This document shows positions 27,001 through 34,522 of a stretch of 64,000 bases of DNA, in pieces. The translations under genes and the position numbers were made by a program. The DNA lies in the NCBI RefSeq assembly GCF_030403745.1, contig NZ_JAQMWP010000007.1, forward strand, positions 62,001 to 126,000. Direction: 5' to 3'. Within the stretch, counting starts at the first letter, position 1, and every line of letters begins with the position of its first letter. The notes below the pieces were generated by a model. The model was not told the DNA's origin, made no database searches, and saw only the letters and a list, made by a program, of their open reading frames with translations. This DNA is from Streptomyces sp. S.PB5 (GTDB lineage: Bacteria > Actinomycetota > Actinomycetes > Streptomycetales > Streptomycetaceae).

Positions 27001-30000
27001 TCCACGCCTCGCCGGACCGGGAGAAGACGGTGACCGGCCGGTTCCCCGCCTCGTCCGGACCACCGGTGACGACCTGCACGCTCACCTGCTCCGACTCCGG
27101 CAGCTCCAGCGGCTCCCGGAAGGACAGCTCGGTCAGCCGGACCGGACCGGAGGTCCCGGCCGCATGGCAGACCAGCTCGGCGAACGCCGTCGCGGGCACC
27201 AGGACCCGCCCGTCGATCGCATGGTCGGCGAGCCAGGACTGCCGTACGACGGACAGCACCCCCCGGTGCCGTACGCCGGGGCCGTCGGCGTCCGGCTGCG
27301 GCTCGCCCAGCAGGGGATGGCGGGTCGGCGCGGAGTGCCGTACCGCGTTCAGCCAGTACCGCTGCCGCTGGAACGGGTACGTCGGCAGCGGATGACGACG
27401 GGCACCGCTGTCGGCGTAGACGGACGGCCAGTCGACCGTGACGCCGTGCACATGGAGCGCGGCGAGCCCGGCGAGCGCTGCGCGCGCGTCGGTGAACGGC
27501 GCGAACACCGCTCCCGCGTCCGGCGCGACGCAGTCCTCCGCCGCCACACTGAGCGCGGCGGCGGGACCGGCCTCGACGAACGCCGTGACGCCCGCCTCCG
27601 CCAGCCAGTCCACCGCGTCGGCGAAGCGGACGGTCTCGCGGGCCTGCCGTACCCAGTAGCCGGCGGTGGCGAGCGCGTCGGGCTCGGGGCGGCCGGTCAC
27701 CGTGGACACCACCGGCACGGACGGCGGGCGGTAGGTCACGGTCTCGGCGACCGCACGGAACTCGTCGAGCATCGGGTCGAGCAGCGGGGAGTGGAAGGCA
27801 TGGCTCACCCGCAGTGCGGTGCTCCGGCCGCCGAACGAACCGGCCAGCGCGGTCACCGCGGCTTCGTCGCCGGACAGCACGACCGACGCCGGGCCGTTGA
27901 CCGCGGCGATCGCGACCCGCCCCGCCGTCCCGCCCAGCCGCCGCGCGACCTCCGCCTCCGGCGCCCGCACCGCGACCATCGCACCGCCGGCGGGCAGCGC
28001 GGCCATCAGCCGGCCCCGCGCGGCCACCAGCCGGACCGCGTCGCCGAGCGAGAACACACCCGCGAGATACGCGGCCGTCAGCTCGCCGACCGAGTGGCCC
28101 ACCAGATAGTCTGGCCGCACGCCCCACTGCGCGAGCAGCGTGTGCACGGCGACCTCGAAGGCGAACAGCGCGGGCTGGGCGTAGTCCGTGCGGTGCAGCA
28201 GGCCGCTGTCGGCGTCGTCGATGACCTCCCGCAGCGGCCGGTCCAGCAACGGCCGGAACCACTCGCACACTTCGGAGAAGGCGGAGTCGAACACCGGGAA
28301 GGCCGCTGCGAGTTCACGGCCCATCCCGATCCGCTGGGTGCCCTGTCCCGCGCAGAGCAGCGCCAGCCCGGGCCTGCCGCGCACGGTGTTCCTCAGCAGT
28401 GCCGGACTCTCCTCGCCCCGCGCCAACTGCCGCAGGCCGTCGAGCAGTTCGGAGACGTCGGCACCCGTCACACAAGCGCGGCGCGGCAACGCGGTCCTGG
28501 TCGTCGCCAGTGAGTACGCGATGTCCGGCGCGGCTTCGTCGGTCGCGTCCGCCAGTGCCGCCGCGAGCTTCGCGGCGTGCGCCCGGAGTCCCGCCTCGTC
28601 GCTGCCGCTCACCAGCCAGGAAGGCGCGGGCAGTTGACGCGCGGGTCCCTGGCTCCAGGACCCCGTCCCGGCCGTGCCGTCCGCCTCCGACGGCTCCTCG
28701 ATGATCACATGCGCGTTGGTGCCGCCGATTCCGAAGGACGACACGGCAGCCCGGCGCGGCCGGTCGCGCTCAGGCCACGGACGTGCCCGGTCGAGCAGCC
28801 GTACCGCCCCCGCCGACCAGTCGACGTGCGGCGACGGCCGCTCGGCGTGGAGCGAGCGGGGCAGTTCGCCGTGGCGCATGGCCTCGATCATCTTGATGAC
28901 GCCCGCCACGCCCGCCGCGGCCTGCGAGTGCCCGAGGTTCGACTTGACCGAGCCGAGCCACACCGGGTCGGCCGGGTCGCGGTCCTGACCGTAGGTGGCG
29001 AGGACCGCGCCCGCCTCGATGGGGTCGCCGAGCGCGGTGCCCGTGCCGTGCCCCTCGATCACGTCGACGTCGGCCGGGCCCAGGCCCGCGTCGGCCAGCG
29101 TCAGCCGGATGAGCTCGCGCTGGGCCTCGCCGTTGGGGGCGGTCAGGCCGTTGGAGGCGCCGTCGGAGTTCACCGCGGACCCGCGCAGCACGGCGAGGAC
29201 CGGGTGGCCGCCCCGCCGGGCGTCCGACAGCTTCTCCAGCAGCACCAGGCCGACGCCCTCGGCCCATGCGGTGCCCTCGGCGCCCTCCGCGAACGACCGG
29301 CAGCGGCCGTCGGCCGACAGGCCCCGCTGACGGCTGAACGCGATGAACGGCTGCGGACTCGACAGCACCGTCACCCCGCCGGCCAGCGCGAGCGTGCACT
29401 CGCCCGCCCGCAGCGCCCTCGCCGCCAGGTCCATCGCGACCAGCGACGACGAACACGCCGTGTCCAGGGTGATGGTGGGGCCGCGCAGCCCCAGGACGTA
29501 CGAGATCCGGCCCGAGGCCAGACTGCCCGCCGAGCCGATGCCGATGTGCGACTCCAGCTCGTGCGGTGACAGCCCGGTGCCGTAACCGGCGTGCATCAGA
29601 CCGACGTACACCCCGGTGCTGGAGCCGCGCAGCGACGGCGCGGGGATCCCGGCGCGCTCCAGCGTCTCCCAGGCGACCTCCAGGAGCAGCCGGTGCTGCG
29701 GGTCCGTGGCCAGTGCCTCGCGCGGGGAGATGCCGAAGAAGAGCGGGTCGAAGTCGGCCGCGCCGTCCAGGAATCCGCCACGGCGGGTGTACGTGGTGCC
29801 GAGCCGGTCGGGATCCGGGTCATGGAGGGCGTCGAGGTCCCAGCCTCGGTCGGCGGGGAAGTCGCCGGTTGCGTCCACGCCGTCACGGACCAGCCGCCAC
29901 AGGTCCTCGGGGGCGCTCACCCCGCCCGGGTAACGGCAGCCGACGGCCACGATCGCCACCGGGTCGGGGTCGGGGCCGCGGCGCGGAGCGGTGGTGGCGG

Positions 30001-31843
30001 GAGCCGCGGGAGCCGGTGCGTCGCCGCTCATCCGGGCGTCCAGGTAGGCGGCGACCGCCGCCGGGTTCGGGTGGTCCCAGACCAGGGTCGCCGGAAGCCG
30101 CAGCCCGGTGCGGACGCTGAGGCGGTGCCACAGCGTCATGGCGTCCAGCGAGGTCAGCCCGAGATCGGCGAACGCGGTGCCCGGGTCGGCCGCCGCACCC
30201 CGGATCGCCTCGGCCTGGGCGCACACCAACTCCGTGAGTGCGGAACGGCGTTCACCGGCCGTCAGTGCGGCCAGCCGTGCCAGGTCCGGGGCCGGCGGCC
30301 GCTCGGCCAGCGTCTCGCGCAGCACCGCACGCCGCGGCTTGCCCGCCGCCGTGCGCGGGACGGCCGGGGTGAACAGGACCTCCTCGGGCACCTTGTGCGC
30401 CGACAGCACCGCGGCGCACCCCCGCAGCAGCCCGGCCGGGTCCAGCGACTGCTCCGCCGGGACCACGAACGCCACCGGGACCTCGCCGAGCAGCGGATGG
30501 GGCCGGGCCACCACGGCGGCGTCCAGCACCCCGGGCAGAGCGCGCAGCACCCGCTCGACCTCGGCCGGGTCGACGTTCTCACCGCCGCGCACGATCCGGT
30601 CGCCCAGCCGTCCGGTGACGGTCAGACAGCCGTCGGTGCCGAGCCGGCCCAGGTCGCCCGTGCGGTACCAGCCGTCGCGCACGGCATCGGCGCCGGCCTC
30701 GGGCCGGTTGTGGTAGCCGAGCATGACACCGGGCCCGCGCACCCAGATCTCACCCTCGCCGGGCACCGCATTCCGTCCGCTCCCGGCCGCGGCCACGTCC
30801 AGGCCGCTGTCGGGAGCGACCAGCCGAACCTCCATGCCGGGCAGAGGAGTTCCGCTGCCGCCCGGCACCCGGGGCCCGCTCAGCGACTCCATGGCGATCT
30901 TGCCGCAGGTCTCGGTGGAGCCGTACCCGTCCAGGAGCGGCGCCCCGAACCGCCGCTCGACCTCCTGCCGCAGCTCCGCGTCGCTCGGTGCCCCCGCGGT
31001 GACGCACACCCGCAGCGAGGGGACCGCGCCGAGGCCGCTGTCGAGCAGCTGGCGGAAGGTGAGCGGTACACCGCCCAGCACCGTCGGCTCGAACTCGCCG
31101 AGCAGCCGGACCAGTCGGGCCGGGTCCGGGGCGGAGGTGATCCGGGCGCTCGCCCCGGCCACGGTCGTGCCGAGCACACACAGGGAGTGGGCGTAGGTGT
31201 GGGCCAGGGGCAGCGGCCAGAGCACGCGATCGGTGTCCGTGAGCCCCAGCCGCGGCAGATAGCAGGCGAACGAGGACCAGAGCGCGGAGCGCTGGCTGGA
31301 CACGGCGGCGGTGGGCGTCCCGGAGGTGCCGGAGGTGTAGAGCAGCCAGGCCGGCTCGTCCAGCCCGAGGTCGTCCCGGGGAGTCGCCCGGCCGTCGAGC
31401 ACGAGGTCCTCGAAGTGCCGGACGTCCTGCGGCACTTCACCCTCGCCGATCACCACGAGCCGCACCGGCCGCCCCGCGACCATCCCGGCGATCCGGGGCA
31501 GCCGCCGCTGATCGGTGACCACCACGGCCGGGTCGCAGTCGGCCAGCAGCTGCGCGAGCTCGGCGTGCGTGGCGCGCGGGGGCAGCGGCACACCGACCGC
31601 CGCCGCACGGACGGTGGCCAGCAGTCCCTCGACCAGCTCCACGCCGTTGTCGAGGCAGAACGCCACCCGGGTGCCGCGCTCCACCCCGAACCCGGCCGCC
31701 AGACGGGCGGTACGACGGTCCAGTTCGGCCCAGCTCACACCGCGCCGGTCGTCGGCGAAGGCGAGCTTGTCGCCGTGTCGCGCGGCGTTCTCCGCGAGCA
31801 GCTCCGCCACCGGCCGCACCATGACCGTCTCCGCCGCACCCAT
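24032..31843 (-). CDS. Single-protein PKS: acyl-AMP ligase-ACP-KS-AT-DH-KR-ACP-TE
   Basis: A 2603-residue synthase. Domains in order with key motifs: acyl-AMP ligase about 1-510 (LLYTSGTSGTPTA); ACP1 about 525-600 (LGLTSLDAM); KS about 625-1055 (DTACSSSLV, EGHGTGT, NLGHSQAA, all three active-site groups); AT about 1150-1460 (GHSVGE, HAFH, so malonyl-CoA); DH about 1500-1770 (HAIDGRVLVP and DAALH); KR about 1780-2180 (TGGTGALA, catalytic Tyr in PGQANYAAA, VDD resembling B-type); ACP2 about 2225-2295 (LGFDSLMAV); TE about 2350-2600. The TE nucleophile elbow reads GFCAGG, a Cys instead of Ser. It loads a free acid, extends with malonate and reduces to the enoyl level. ATG 31843 has AGGAGG. Confidence 0.93.
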   Translation of the reverse strand: MGAAETVMVRPVAELLAENAARHGDKLAFADDRRGVSWAELDRRTARLAAGFGVERGTRVAFCLDNGVELVEGLLATVRAAAVGVPLPPRATHAELAQLLADCDPAVVVTDQRRLPRIAGMVAGRPVRLVVIGEGEVPQDVRHFEDLVLDGRATPRDDLGLDEPAWLLYTSGTSGTPTAAVSSQRSALWSSFACYLPRLGLTDTDRVLWPLPLAHTYAHSLCVLGTTVAGASARITSAPDPARLVRLLGEFEPTVLGGVPLTFRQLLDSGLGAVPSLRVCVTAGAPSDAELRQEVERRFGAPLLDGYGSTETCGKIAMESLSGPRVPGGSGTPLPGMEVRLVAPDSGLDVAAAGSGRNAVPGEGEIWVRGPGVMLGYHNRPEAGADAVRDGWYRTGDLGRLGTDGCLTVTGRLGDRIVRGGENVDPAEVERVLRALPGVLDAAVVARPHPLLGEVPVAFVVPAEQSLDPAGLLRGCAAVLSAHKVPEEVLFTPAVPRTAAGKPRRAVLRETLAERPPAPDLARLAALTAGERRSALTELVCAQAEAIRGAAADPGTAFADLGLTSLDAMTLWHRLSVRTGLRLPATLVWDHPNPAAVAAYLDARMSGDAPAPAAPATTAPRRGPDPDPVAIVAVGCRYPGGVSAPEDLWRLVRDGVDATGDFPADRGWDLDALHDPDPDRLGTTYTRRGGFLDGAADFDPLFFGISPREALATDPQHRLLLEVAWETLERAGIPAPSLRGSSTGVYVGLMHAGYGTGLSPHELESHIGIGSAGSLASGRISYVLGLRGPTITLDTACSSSLVAMDLAARALRAGECTLALAGGVTVLSSPQPFIAFSRQRGLSADGRCRSFAEGAEGTAWAEGVGLVLLEKLSDARRGGHPVLAVLRGSAVNSDGASNGLTAPNGEAQRELIRLTLADAGLGPADVDVIEGHGTGTALGDPIEAGAVLATYGQDRDPADPVWLGSVKSNLGHSQAAAGVAGVIKMIEAMRHGELPRSLHAERPSPHVDWSAGAVRLLDRARPWPERDRPRRAAVSSFGIGGTNAHVIIEEPSEADGTAGTGSWSQGPARQLPAPSWLVSGSDEAGLRAHAAKLAAALADATDEAAPDIAYSLATTRTALPRRACVTGADVSELLDGLRQLARGEESPALLRNTVRGRPGLALLCAGQGTQRIGMGRELAAAFPVFDSAFSEVCEWFRPLLDRPLREVIDDADSGLLHRTDYAQPALFAFEVAVHTLLAQWGVRPDYLVGHSVGELTAAYLAGVFSLGDAVRLVAARGRLMAALPAGGAMVAVRAPEAEVARRLGGTAGRVAIAAVNGPASVVLSGDEAAVTALAGSFGGRSTALRVSHAFHSPLLDPMLDEFRAVAETVTYRPPSVPVVSTVTGRPEPDALATAGYWVRQARETVRFADAVDWLAEAGVTAFVEAGPAAALSVAAEDCVAPDAGAVFAPFTDARAALAGLAALHVHGVTVDWPSVYADSGARRHPLPTYPFQRQRYWLNAVRHSAPTRHPLLGEPQPDADGPGVRHRGVLSVVRQSWLADHAIDGRVLVPATAFAELVCHAAGTSGPVRLTELSFREPLELPESEQVSVQVVTGGPDEAGNRPVTVFSRSGEAWTRHATAIVAPVGAAPVVPFRVWPPAGAEQLPVDYERLAEHGHHYGPAFRAVTRLWRKGTSLFAELALPPREAATAGSYTLHPALLDAALHAALLAEGPGEARVPLTCAGLTVHATGAVIARAHLERLGPDELRVTLTDPAGQPIAAVESLVTRVLPGGRPGARAELYGLAWRPSAPGGAGDTRHELLDLATLVGKTDEPGTASPDGEAVTLATDLDTAPAGRTGLAEDTDPPARVRTLLAATLTALQDWIAGARPGRLLVLTHNATGDDPDPAEAAVAGLVRSAQSEHPGRIVLVDRRGGTASPADLDAALRTGEPQVALRDGVVLAPRLSAVEPGTAAPALDPEGTVLITGGTGALAASLARYLVAEHGVRHLVVASRGGRSPEWAAGLDAQVRAVACEVSDRAAVDALVASCRPAPTAVFHLAGVVDDGVVDGLTPERLATVLAPKADGAWHLHEATKELGLSAFVLYSSAAGVLGRPGQANYAAANGFLDALARHRIAHGLPAQSLAWGPWTTADDTGMAAQVPAHRLGDGGILAVGEEEGVALLDRALRTPEPVLVPLPLNLKALGGPVTPPVLRDLVPKRPAVAPAAAAATAAPQAPGAWRERLATVPVPGREAVLVELIRAELALLLGFEDVSALPEDREFGELGFDSLMAVQLRNRLSAFTRVRLASTVVYDHPTLPALAAHVHEVLRGVLPGTEAEGAPVADADEPSSYGFGTLYHRVLRERGPVEAMGLRYLASHALASFSLSERTRYTVAPVRLARGRGTPLVYIPDYLTPYHRTPAGLAKQFDGERDLFLLEHPGLGERKAVPQSAAAVVRTHADTVCALSPDAPVVLVGFCAGGAIAQAVAHELAAAGRAPAGLILLDAHRGVLRRDDERALALMAAGAELPDEVVAEFEDSLLIAGGGYARVLENWEPEPSPVPTLLVRGRPTAQMLRNDPDGDWRPDWPLAHGTAETVDVPGDHYTLVHHDADTTAAAMRAWLTA

Positions 31844-31995
31844 CGGGCCTCCTGTCAGGGGGAGTCCGCACCGCGGCGGATCTTGCAGCAGCGTACGTCG
31901 CCGACCGCCAACCGTGGCCGATACCCGGCCAGTTGAGCGGCGGCGGCATTCGGGAATGGCGACTTATTGGTATGGACCTGTTCAAGGTCAGCCGC

Positions 31996-32001
31996 TAGGA
32001 T
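31996..32001 (+). promoter_or_regulatory. Possible -10 box TAGGAT of the S1 protease gene
   Basis: TAGGAT fits the streptomycete -10 consensus and lies 18 bp upstream of the palindrome at 32019. No convincing -35 hexamer was found at 16-19 bp spacing. Confidence 0.35.
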
Positions 32002-32018
32002 CTGCCGCGCCACACCAC

Positions 32019-32032
32019 TGAGAGCGCTCTCA
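32019..32032. promoter_or_regulatory. 14-bp palindrome TGAGAGCGCTCTCA (CebR-like operator)
   Basis: A perfect palindrome differing from the CebR cellobiose-repressor target TGGGAGCGCTCCCA at one symmetric position. It lies in the predicted 5' leader of the protease, 60 bp before the start codon, where a bound LacI-type repressor would block transcription. Confidence 0.55.
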
Positions 32033-32092
32033 CCACTCAGCTGTTCCTGCTGTTCCACCCCCACTCCGATGGAACGACGAAGGACAACCTCC

Positions 32093-33253
32093 ATGAGACG
32101 CACCAGATTCACGCATGCCGCCCTGGCCGCACTGCTCACACTCGGCGCCGGTCTCACCGCGAGCACCAGCCCCGCCTCCGCCTCCGACTCCGAGACCCCT
32201 GCCTCCGAGGCCCCTGCCTCCGCCGGACTCCTCACCGCCATGCAGCGCGACCTCGGCCTCTCGAAGACCGAGGCCGAGGCACGGCTCGCCGCCGAACAGC
32301 GGGCCACCGCCCTGGAGCCCAAGGCCCGCCGGGCCGCGGGGAGTTCCCTGGGCGGCACCTGGTTCGACGCCACCACCGGCGAACTGACCGTCGGTCTCAC
32401 CCCCGCCGCCACCTCGAAGACCCTCCGGGACGTCCGGGCCACGGGCGCCGCCGTCCGCACCGTCACGCACAGCGCACGCCAACTGGCCGCCACCCAGGCC
32501 CGGCTGGACGAACTCTCCGCACCGGCCGGCGTCAGCAGCTGGCACGTGGACCCCCAAAAGAGCACGGTCGTCGTCGATGTCGTCGCGAGCGAACGAGCCG
32601 ACAACGATGTCCGTCGGTTCGTGGCCCGGGCCCGCCAGGCAGGCCCCGTCACCGTCCGGCACGTCTCCGCCGCACCGCAGACCTTCGCCGCCGGGACCGT
32701 CGGCGGCGACCCCTACTACACCGGCAACGCCCGCTGCTCCATAGGCTTCTCGGTGTACGGCGGGTTCATCACCGCCGGGCACTGCGACCAGCGCGCCGGC
32801 GCCGTCTACGGCTGGGACCGCAGCTATGTCGGCAACTTCCAGGGCTCGTCGTTCCCGGACAACGACTACGCCTGGGTCAACGTGGGCAGCGGCTGGTGGA
32901 CCGTACCGGTCGTGCTCGGCTGGGGCACCGTCTCCGACCAGCTGGTGCGGGGCTCGAACGTGGCCCCCGTCGGCTCCTCGATCTGTCGCTCGGGCTCGAC
33001 CACCCACTGGCACTGCGGCACGGTCCTCGCGATGAACGAGACCGTCAACTACAGCCAGGGCGCCGTGCACCAGATGACCAAGACCAGCGTCTGCGCCGAA
33101 CCCGGCGACTCCGGCGGCTCGTTCATCAGCGGCGACCAGGCACAGGGCGTCACCTCCGGCGGCTGGGGCAACTGTAGCAGCGGGGGCGAGACCTGGTTCC
33201 AGCCGGTCAACGAGATCCTCAACCGGTACGGCCTGACACTGCACACCGCCTGA
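32093..33253 (+). CDS. Secreted S1-family serine protease (streptogrisin/alpha-lytic type)
   Basis: A 386-residue pre-pro-protease. A signal peptide (about 1-30, ending SPASA) is followed by an alpha-lytic-type pro-region (about 40-200; LLTAMQRDLGLSKTEAEARL, SSWHVDPQKSTVVVDV). The mature chymotrypsin-like domain begins near VGGDPYYTGN. The catalytic triad is His in ITAGHC, Asp in NDYAWV and Ser in GDSGGS; paired cysteines (RCSIG/GHCD, CRSGSTTHWHC, SVCAEPG/GNC) match streptogrisins. The start is ATG 32093 after AAGGA. It is divergent from the PKS gene but shows no functional link to it. Confidence 0.93.
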   Translation: MRRTRFTHAALAALLTLGAGLTASTSPASASDSETPASEAPASAGLLTAMQRDLGLSKTEAEARLAAEQRATALEPKARRAAGSSLGGTWFDATTGELTVGLTPAATSKTLRDVRATGAAVRTVTHSARQLAATQARLDELSAPAGVSSWHVDPQKSTVVVDVVASERADNDVRRFVARARQAGPVTVRHVSAAPQTFAAGTVGGDPYYTGNARCSIGFSVYGGFITAGHCDQRAGAVYGWDRSYVGNFQGSSFPDNDYAWVNVGSGWWTVPVVLGWGTVSDQLVRGSNVAPVGSSICRSGSTTHWHCGTVLAMNETVNYSQGAVHQMTKTSVCAEPGDSGGSFISGDQAQGVTSGGWGNCSSGGETWFQPVNEILNRYGLTLHTA

Positions 33254-33256
33254 CCC

Positions 33257-33292
33257 CGTGGGGGCCCGGCGGCTCGGAGCCGGGCCCCCACG
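33257..33292. terminator. Strong terminator hairpin
   Basis: A perfect 14-bp GC-rich stem (33257-33270 with 33279-33292) and an 8-nt loop, immediately after the protease stop and before the convergent LacI gene. It probably works in both directions. Confidence 0.8.
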
Positions 33293-33329
33293 CGTGAGCG
33301 CCGGTGGTCGCCCCACGGCCGAGTGACAG

Positions 33330-34376
33330 TCAGCTCCGCGGCGGCGCGGTGCTCTCCCTGAGCGCCAGCCGGGTCGGGACCAGATCGGTGCCAGGGCGGG
33401 CCTCGCCAGGAGTGCGGATCTGCTGCAGCGCCTTCTGCACGCACCGGTGCCCCACCTCGGCGAAGTCCTGGTGGACGGTGGTCAGCGGCGGCACGAAGTA
33501 GGCGGCCTCGGGGATGTCGTCGAAGCCGACCACGCTGATGTCGTCGGGCACCCGGACCCCGCGCTCGTGGAAGGCCCGGAGCAGGCCCAGCGCCATCTGG
33601 TCGTTGGCCGCGAACACCGCGGTGCAGTCCGGCTCCTGCGCGAGCGCGAGCCCGGCCGCGTAGCCGGACTCGGCCGACCAGTCACCGTGCACCGGCGGCG
33701 GCACCGGACGTCCAGCCTCCTGGAGCACCGCACGCCAGGCCTGGGTCCGCCGCTGCCCGGAGAACGACGTCTGCGGCCCGGTCACATGCCACACGGTCCG
33801 ATGCCCCAGGTCGAGCAGATGCCGTACGGCCTTCCGGGCGCCGTCCGCCTGGTCGGTGTCGACCACGGTGTAGCGGTCGCCGGCGTCGGAGTCGACGACC
33901 ACGGCATGGACGCCGGGCGGGAGTTGGACGGTGCCGGTGTCGAGGAGATGGATCTCCATGATGACGATGACGGCGTCGACGGCCAGCTCGCCCATGCGCG
34001 TGAAGGCCCCGAGGACGTTGTCCTGCGTGGGGACGTCGATGGGGATGAGGGTGATCGCGTAGCCCTCGGCGGCGGCATGGGTGGCGATCGCCTCCACCGT
34101 ACGGCTGTTGCCCGTGGAGGAGAGGCTGAAGAGGATCACGCCGATGGTGTTGAACTGGCCGTAACGCAGGGCGCGGGCCGCGCTGTTGGGGCGGTAGCCG
34201 AGCTCCCGCATCGCCGCGAGCACCTGCTCCCGGGTCGCGTCGATCACGCCGGGGTGCCCGTTGGAGACCCGCGAGACCGTCTGCGACGAGACGCCCGCCA
34301 GCTTGGCGACGTCGGCCATGGAGACACGCTGTTTGCGGCGCCCGCCGGGCACACCGGAGCCACCGCGTTCCACCAT
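33330..34376 (-). CDS. LacI-family transcriptional regulator next to GH5 cellulase
   Basis: A 348-residue repressor. The HTH VSMADVAKLAGVSSQTVSRV lies at about residues 17-36, followed by NGHPGVIDATREQVLAAMRELGYRPN and a full periplasmic-binding effector domain (TIGVILFSLSSTGNSRTVEAI, CTAVFAANDQMALGLLRAF, ISVVGFDDIPEAAYFVPPLTTVHQDF). ATG 34376 is preceded by GGAG. It is divergent from the GH5 gene across a 146-bp region holding an 18-bp palindrome, so it most likely represses the cellulase in the absence of a cello- or manno-oligosaccharide. Confidence 0.93.
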   Translation of the reverse strand: MVERGGSGVPGGRRKQRVSMADVAKLAGVSSQTVSRVSNGHPGVIDATREQVLAAMRELGYRPNSAARALRYGQFNTIGVILFSLSSTGNSRTVEAIATHAAAEGYAITLIPIDVPTQDNVLGAFTRMGELAVDAVIVIMEIHLLDTGTVQLPPGVHAVVVDSDAGDRYTVVDTDQADGARKAVRHLLDLGHRTVWHVTGPQTSFSGQRRTQAWRAVLQEAGRPVPPPVHGDWSAESGYAAGLALAQEPDCTAVFAANDQMALGLLRAFHERGVRVPDDISVVGFDDIPEAAYFVPPLTTVHQDFAEVGHRCVQKALQQIRTPGEARPGTDLVPTRLALRESTAPPRS

Positions 34377-34440
34377 TGCTGTCTCCTTCGGTCGGCCGCA
34401 GATCCTCACCTGGTGCAACGGATGTTACGTGTGGGAAACC

Positions 34441-34469
34441 TTGACGGCCCCCTGGGTGGATGCCACGAT
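34441..34469 (+). promoter_or_regulatory. Putative promoter of the GH5 gene
   Basis: TTGACG (34441-34446), a 17-bp spacer and CACGAT (34464-34469). The transcription start would fall just ahead of the palindrome at 34481. Confidence 0.45.
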
Positions 34470-34480
34470 TCCGGCGCCGT

Positions 34481-34498
34481 CATGTTTACGTAAACATG
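34481..34498. promoter_or_regulatory. 18-bp perfect palindrome CATGTTTACGTAAACATG
   Basis: LacI-type operator with a central CG, placed between the predicted -10 and the GH5 ribosome site. The adjacent divergent LacI regulator is the obvious binder. Confidence 0.75.
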
Positions 34499-34522
34499 CA
34501 GTCGTCCTGGAAGGGTACGTCG

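Noticed and set aside
24962..28513. Long plus-strand open frame of over 1100 codons opposite the PKS
   Set aside because: GC-skewed third positions create open antisense frames; composition is Arg/Gly/Pro-rich without domains, and the PKS motifs on the minus strand are unambiguous.
31844..32092. Shared promoter implying the S1 protease belongs to the PKS locus
   Set aside because: Divergent position only; the protease has its own CebR-like operator and terminator, and a typical independent streptogrisin architecture.
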